DNA of 64,000 nt from Camillea tinctor. Taxonomy: Eukaryota; Ascomycota; Sordariomycetes; Xylariales; Xylariaceae. The notes beneath the pieces were generated by a model, which searched no databases, was not told the origin of the DNA, and was given only the letters and a program-made list of their open reading frames with translations. A program made the position numbers and the translations under genes. The stretch lies in contig MU394064.1 in assembly GCA_022578605.1 (NCBI GenBank), positions 310,001 through 374,000 of the forward strand, read 5' to 3'. Below are positions 58,830-64,000 of the stretch, one piece after another; the first letter of the stretch is position 1, and every line of letters begins with the position of its first letter.

Positions 58830-61800
58830 ATGGACGACCCATTGGATTGGGACGTGGAGAGGGTTGTCCAGGAGTTATGCTCCCCTAACCGAACGTGGAC
58901 TCCATCCTCCTCCCTTCTGAAGTTCCCACCTCTTGATCAGTTTGAGGCCCTTCTTCGCACTCATGAGGTGGATGGTGAAGTTCTCCTCACCTATGACCAC
59001 CCCGACCTCTGTGCCGAGCTGGGCCTGAAGATCTTAAAACATAAGTCTTCGTTGAAGAGTGCTGTTCAGGACATTCGCCTACTCAGCCCCAAATACCGTC
59101 TTCGTCTAAAGAGACAGGCCTCTGATCTTGACCAGGACTCACAGCCTACAGAAAACACAGGCATCCCGGCAATTGAACTAAGTAGCTATGCTAATCTGAA
59201 CCACCCAACATTGCATGCATCCAACGCCAGTTCTCATCTTGGAATGGGTGCGGGTGCGGGTGCGGGTACGCCCACCCCTGCACCTGCTTTCCAAACTGAT
59301 GAACCTCCTACTATCACAGAAGATCCACCGCCCAAGAAACGGCGCCTTGTCCCAACAGTAGTCTCGACTGAAGTTGACCCTAGTATTATACGCAACATAC
59401 CTACCGAAGCCGATGTGATTTCCTCACGGAAAGGACCGCTTACTCAGTTCCCCGATAGTCTGATCATTCACGACCCTGCTAATCAGTACCTTGGGAAAGA
59501 TGCTATAACTAGGGTCGAGATCCTGGATGGTTCTAGTTATGCAGAAATGAACATATTCCAAGGAGGCGTTTTACCTCGTGGGCGATACTTACAATTGCAT
59601 CGACTCATGAAGCGTTACCTATTGCGAGGTCAGGAATACCAACGAGGTCTTCTCATCAAATCAGATGTGGTCCCTGGTGCCGATAATCCCGACCATGATG
59701 AGGTTCTTCCCCTGTATGGCGATTCTGATTCTGATTGCGATTCCGCCACGTGGAATGAAGTGGAGGCCGAGGAACAAGCCAAACTAGCAGCCCCCAACCG
59801 GGCGCAAGGTCTTACCACTGAAGAAGTCAACGCGGTCCTTGACGAGACCATAGAGCGCATTGCCTCAGACTGGAAAGAGTATAAGCTTCCCAAAGTCTCT
59901 TATAAGGCTAACAGACTCTGGAACGAAGCTCGGAGATTCGGGCTGAGAAGAAAGATTGAAGCTGTTCAGAAGGATCTTAGAGATTTCGAGGCCCGAATTA
60001 TGAAGTATCGAGAAGAATTTCAAGGGCCTGGACAAAAGTGGCGCACGGAGGAATTGAAGCATATTGCTGCCGCTATTCTTGACCAAACTGTTGAGGATAG
60101 AGAGTATTCCTCGTGGCTTCTCAATGTCCTAACCTGTCCCAACGAACCCCAAAGAGTGACACGCCCGTCCCAGAAATCCGCTAGAAAACCCCGAGTTCCG
60201 CGTCCCGTCGCGGAGGATGATGAGGAAATCTTAACGACCGACTCAGAGGGTGGGCTTAACGATTTCATCGTTGAAGATACCATTGAGGACCAGTTGCCTG
60301 CTGTCCCTGAACACGGTTCGCCCATGGAGATTGTAGAAGATGCTGTACCAGTGCATGGCGTGGATGAGGACGATGAAAGCACGATCCCCATGGATCTCAC
60401 TCAGATCAGTGGTCCTAGCACACCTTCCAGATATCAAAACTATGATGTTATCGACTTGACCACTCCTTCAAAGCGAATTTCTGCACCCAGCACCCAATCC
60501 GGTTCTAAAAGAAAGGCCCGGGCCAACAGATTTTTCATCAAAAGCCGAACTTCTACTGCTCAACACTCCATTTTTGGGAATGAAGACAGACCATCCAAGT
60601 TGATCATGTCTATTAATGACCTTGAATCTGCCGAAAAAGGGGTCGCTCTTGCACTGACAGAGTATCACCCCTGGTACCTATCCTTTATATTCACGATGGC
60701 TACAAAGCTTCCACCAGACAACATCTGGTTAGATTTCGTGCTTCGAGTGTTGGACAACGAGAATTTCCCTCGAGGACCTTATAACACAAAGGACAGAAAA
60801 TATGCCCTTACTGCATACATCATGATTCGTTTATTCGAGATGTACAAGGATGATACCTCGTATCGATTGAGCCGGTATAAGAAACTGGACGAATCAGGGA
60901 AACAAAGGATTCGAGACCTCAGATCCAAGGACAATGCCCATGACTTCGAGATCTTCATTAATTTTCTCGCCAGACTATCTGATCGGTTTGATTGGGCTCC
61001 GTCTGAAGACCAGGAATATGGACAGTTAACACCCGTTCCAGTCATAAAGGAACAGAAAGATAAAAGTGTTGCATCCACCGAGTCAAGTGACTCTGATACC
61101 GGCAGCGATACGAGTACTCGTAGGGATAATGAACCGTCCTCCTCAAAAAAGCGCAAACGTAAATTAGTTCGGAATCAGGAAGCAGCAAATCTCCGAGAGA
61201 GCGACCAAGCACGAATCGCAGAGCAAGCCCGCCGACGACAAATTCTGCGTGAAAAAATTGGACGAATGCAAGCACTAGGTGAAATAGATCCTAGCAGTCA
61301 GACGACCATGATTATCAATGAAAGCAAGGCGGATGATCAGGGGTTCATCTATGTACATCCGGAAATTGCAGAGCGCATAAAGGAGCACCAAGTATCAGGG
61401 GTAAGGTTCATGTGGAATCAGATCGTTGATGCTGAGACAAAGCAAGGCTGTCTGCTGGCTCATACTATGGGCCTCGGAAAGACCATGCAGATAATCACTC
61501 TCTTGGTGACCATTGCGCAGGCTTCGCATTCTGAAGACGCAACAATCCATTCGCAAATTCCGGAAGAACTACGAGAATCGAAGACCTTAATTCTCTGTCC
61601 TTCTACTCTCGTCAACAATTGGATGGATGAGCTACTCTTTTGGTCCCCTGAAGGGCACAACCTTGGCGGGTTCTACAAATTAGATTCAACAAGTTCCTTC
61701 GATGAACGGGAATACGTCATACAACATTGGGGTGATCTCGGCGGAATTCTAATTATCGGCTATCACCTATTCAAGGAATGTTTGAAACACGAGCATTTCG

Positions 61801-64000
61801 CGAAGATCTTACATCAGAACCCAAATATCGTGGTTGCCGATGAGGCACACATGCTGAAAAACCCGAGATCCCAATTGCACGAAACAACAGCAAACTTCAA
61901 GACAACAATAAGAATAGCCTTGACGGGATCCCCCTTAGCAAATAATGTTGAGGAATACTATTCTATGATCAATTGGGTTGCCCACAATTACCTCGGCGAT
62001 CCTCGCGAATTCCGTGCTCGATATAGTGAACCTATCAAAGTCGGCCTCTCCATCGATAGTACAAGCCATCAACGCAGAAAGGCATTGAGGATGTTGCACG
62101 TTCTGAAGTCAGAGGCAGCGCCAAAGGTCAGCCGTATAACGATTTCGGTTCTGAAAAACGATATACCAGTCAAAAAGGAGTTCGTTCTCATGGTACCCCT
62201 GACCGATCTACAAAGACAGGCATATGAAATCTACATCACGCATCGAGGGCAAGAGAGAAGCAGCACCGGGACATTTGCTGCCACAGGCACACTAGGTCTC
62301 ATCTGTTCTCATCCATATGTTTTTCTGCGCAGGTTGAGAGAGTTGAGAAAAATTCAGGAGAATGGTAGCATTGGCAAAAAAGCCCATAATGGCAACCAGC
62401 CTGTTAATGTCACCTTGCCTCAGCAGCTCATAAGCGATGAAATGACTCTTCTACAAAATGCTGAGCAGGACAAGAATATCGATGAATTGACACTCTCTAG
62501 AAAAATCCCTTTACTGTTTGCCATTCTTGAGGAATGCAAGAAGGTAGGCGACTCGGTACTTTTGTTCTCTCATCAAATCGGAACTCTTAACTACCTTGAA
62601 GCCACTCTCCGAAAAAAGAAGTACTCCTTCTCACGGCTAGATGGGAACACAAAAATGAATCAACGTCAGTCCCTAGTCAAAGACTTCAACAAGGGCGAGG
62701 TGGACATTTTCCTCATCTCTACAACCGCTGGTGGCCTAGGACTGAACATCGTAGGAGCTAACAGAGTCATAATATTTGACGTCAAGTTCAATCCTCAAGA
62801 AGAACAACAGGCTGTTGGACGAGCATACCGAATCGGGCAGAAGAAGCCGGTTTTCGTTTACCGTTTTGTCTGCGGGGGCACTTTTGAGGAAAAGTTGTTG
62901 AACCAGGCTATCTGGAAGATGCAATTGGCCTCACGGGTGGTTGATAAAAAACACCCAATCCCGAAAGCTCAGCGTTTCAACGAAGGTTTCGATATGCCAG
63001 AAGAGCCCGCACAGCAAGATCTAAGTGAGCACCGCAACAAAGATGCTGTTCTAGATCAAGTCCTGGACAAATACGACACAGCTATCAGGTCTATTACGAT
63101 GATGGACACCTTTGAAGAGGAAGCACTTGAAGATGCCGAGTTGACACCTGAGGATCGCCAAGAGGCTAACAGGATAATTCGTGAAAACGAAGCCCGTAGA
63201 CTAGGAAAACCTATTCCGCATCATGTCATAGAAGGTACTCACGATGATGGATTGCAGGGGGCTCAAGTTCGACTTCCCTCAAACGCCTCGATTTTCGTTC
63301 CACCACCTTCAGCACGTCCAAGCCGAGACCTCAACAATTGGCAAACTTTCAAGGGCGAACTTCGCCATGCTTTCACCAAGAATGCAGTTGGCGATGAAAA
63401 GGAGAAGCGATCAGAAATTTCTCAGGCAGTTGGGACTAAAATTTGGGAGAAGACAGAAGGTCAGAGCAAAGAGCTTCGAGTTGCTAGTCGATGGGCCATT
63501 CTGAACGCATCATCTTCTCAGCGCTTCGTCGAAGCGGTTTGTATGGGCATCGTCAATCCAGATCAGCTAGCACTCATGTCCGCATCTGAGATTAGAACAC
63601 AACTAGATTCATGGAATCGTATGACGGATGCAGAATGGGGAGCTTTCAACCCTTCCAAACACCCTCAAGCTTCTAAAAGTGACCCAAAGGTAAATCTACC
63701 CATCCCGAATCGACACTAAACCTACCCGCTAATACATCCTAGCATCTTGAACAGGTTCTCCAGAGAATGCCGTCGAACTCTGGCAAATCGCACCAGATAG
63801 ATGATCGAAGAGCTGTGGAAGCTGTTATGGAGCGTAGGAAGGCCCAACAACAGTCTTTGCAGACGGCTACACCAGATCTCCCCGTTTGGGCCAAAAATGC
63901 CCTGGCTAAAGGCACGATGACCCCTAAGCAAGGACACATCGCGGCACCTTCTTCCTCGGTACCGTCTCAGTCTAGGCCACCATCACGCCCATCGGCTAAA
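58830..64000 (+). CDS. SNF2-family ATPase, ATRX/RAD54-like, with SAM-like N-terminus (partial)
   Basis: Starts at the ATG giving MDDPLDWDVERVV; the open frame extends 33 bp upstream but without an ATG. One long exon (58830-63689) is followed by a 65-bp intron (63690-63754) and an exon that runs past the window end. Residues 1-95 resemble a SAM domain (WDVERVVQELC, FEALLRTHEVDGEVLLTY, CAELGLKILKHKSSL). A long acidic/disordered part follows. The SNF2 motor has motif I HTMGLGKTMQ (near residue 880), DEAH-type motif II (near 1004), TGSPLANN motif III, and the helicase C half with STTAGGLGLNIVGA and QAVGRAYRIGQ (near 1326). It should remodel chromatin or clear DNA-bound proteins. Fungal relatives are annotated as RAD26-like; the exact orthologue is uncertain. 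Confidence 0.9.

Overview
The window is nuclear DNA from a filamentous ascomycete (Pezizomycotina). Supporting signs are short 49-158 bp GT-AG introns with CTAAC/CTGAC-type branch points, a LysM-WSC secreted protein, a 2EXR protein, fungal NLR/HET genes, a laccase with a C-terminal DSG-type tail, and gene-poor spacers rich in TAGGTA/CCTAGG words. The laccase tail and spacer style lean towards Sordariomycetes, but the class is an inference. No bacterial-type operon, rRNA or CRISPR is present. Exon coordinates in the entries were placed by hand from splice motifs and frame checks.

Layout. 1-11 kb: a PHD-finger regulator (minus strand), about 6 kb without a supported gene, then a LysM+WSC secreted protein. 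11.8-24 kb: an immune/incompatibility-like stretch with a 2EXR gene, a decayed NACHT NLR, a GNAT acetyltransferase, a DUF7025-type AAA ATPase and an apparently intact Goodbye-like/NACHT NLR. 24-26 kb: a small cupin protein. 26.5-41 kb: a candidate specialised-metabolism locus containing a secreted SMP-30/gluconolactonase-like protein, a 12-helix MFS transporter, a stand-alone isocyanide synthase (DIT1/PvcA family), a secreted laccase and a quinone-oxidoreductase-like MDR enzyme. 41.9 kb: tRNA-Glu(UUC). 43.6-50.6 kb: a broken HET gene and a large ankyrin-type protein gene that is either frameshifted or has one extra intron. 51-64 kb: housekeeping genes, namely mitochondrial SSB (RIM1), a disordered nuclear-type protein, glutathione synthetase (GSH2), and a SNF2 ATPase that runs off the window end.

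Two signals stand out. First, a 61-64 bp dispersed element has TGTCA/TGACA ends, an internal 9-bp-arm hairpin and 5-bp target duplications (TATAT, AAACA). It occurs three times, always beside NLR/HET/2EXR genes. The copy in the HET gene contains a complete 54-bp intron, so it looks like an intron born from a mobile element (an introner). Second, the isocyanide synthase neighbourhood lacks the usual P450 or 2-oxoglutarate oxygenase partner but has a laccase, a transporter and an oxidoreductase. It may be an undescribed isocyanide pathway in which a multicopper oxidase does the tailoring.
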